Below are positions 63,921 through 64,000 of a stretch of 64,000 nucleotides of DNA, one piece after another (the stretch's first letter is position 1; every line of letters starts with the position of its first letter). Origin of the DNA: Gemmata massiliana. Lineage in GTDB: Bacteria; Planctomycetota; Planctomycetia; Gemmatales; Gemmataceae. The notes beneath the pieces are model-generated. The model was given only the letters and a program-made list of their open reading frames with translations. It was not told the origin of the DNA and ran no database searches. Both the position numbers and the translations under genes were made by a program. The stretch is from assembly GCF_901538265.1 (NCBI RefSeq), contig NZ_LR593886.1, positions 5,167,738 to 5,231,737 on the forward strand, read 5' to 3'.

Positions 63921-64000
63921 ATGCCCGCTCCGCCGCCCACTATTCGCCTCCGCCCCGTGTTCATCGTAATGGCCCTCGGTTGCTCCGCGCTGTTCCTCCT
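63921..64000 (+). CDS. Start of a membrane or secreted protein (cut by window end)
   Basis: An open frame begins at ATG 63921 (MPAPPPTIRLRPVFIVMALG then CSALFLL), a short Pro-rich lead followed by a hydrophobic segment. Only 26 codons are visible, so the product cannot be named. Confidence 0.4.
   Translation, partial: MPAPPPTIRLRPVFIVMALGCSALFL

Overview
The window is high-GC bacterial DNA that reads as a planctomycete of the family Gemmataceae. The lineage call rests on hallmark families seen together: three DUF1559 pseudopilins (FTLIELLVV prepilin motif plus H-X9-DG tail), a DUF1501/cytochrome-DUF1549-DUF1553 pair, an ECF sigma factor fused to carboxypeptidase-regulatory-like repeats, TIGR03067/TIGR03066-type small secreted proteins, and many IS4/IS630/IS701/ISKra4 transposases. 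The genus cannot be fixed from the sequence alone.

Region 1 (1-9.5 kb, almost all minus strand): a secreted-protein block. A three-gene module (DUF1559 pseudopilin, small lipoprotein, secreted double AhpD-like protein) occurs twice in tandem, preceded by a third pseudopilin with its own lipoprotein. A transglutaminase-like protein (cut by the window start), a small secreted protein and a single-domain response regulator flank it. Strong GC hairpins follow two of the three pseudopilins. Region 2 (9.5-15.4 kb): the DUF1501/PSD1 pair and a transaldolase.

Region 3 (15.4-17.3 kb, minus): the most unusual core-genome cassette. A T4 Rnl1-like RNA ligase is followed on the same strand by an atypical tRNA-Arg(GCG), an 88-aa orphan protein and an atypical tRNA-Cys-like gene, closed by a perfect 25-bp hairpin. 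Region 4 (17.4-29.5 kb): secreted and HEAT-repeat proteins, a cupin epimerase-like protein, a flavin reductase-like protein, a sulfite-oxidase-fold protein, two paralogous secreted proteins, a membrane coiled-coil protein, an orphan DNA methyltransferase, a polysaccharide ABC exporter with a glycosyltransferase, and an ArsR/SRPBCC pair.

Region 5 (29.5-51.2 kb): an accessory island made of decayed mobile DNA. It contains the remains of an integrase/HTH/TOPRIM-D5 primase/zinc-ribbon/HTH satellite-like element interrupted by an IS4 element (12-bp target duplication), an intact tRNA-Ser(CGA) beside a second integrase remnant, a nest of insertion sequences (IS4 containing ISKra4 containing IS256), a more AT-rich pocket with a GNAT enzyme, a cysteine-protease-like protein and a phage antirepressor remnant, two IS701-like transposases flanking a candidate structured RNA, and a third integrase remnant next to a 3' tRNA-Val fragment. 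Small host genes (TIGR03067 protein, Flp-type pilin) survive between them.

Region 6 (51.2-64 kb): small secreted proteins, a DUF4142 protein, fragments of an oxidoreductase, a large unknown protein, a DUF1328 membrane peptide, the sigma-factor fusion (split by one frameshift) and a SnoaL-like protein. Several frameshifts, including in genes that otherwise look healthy, fall in short G or C runs, so some may be sequence errors rather than real decay.
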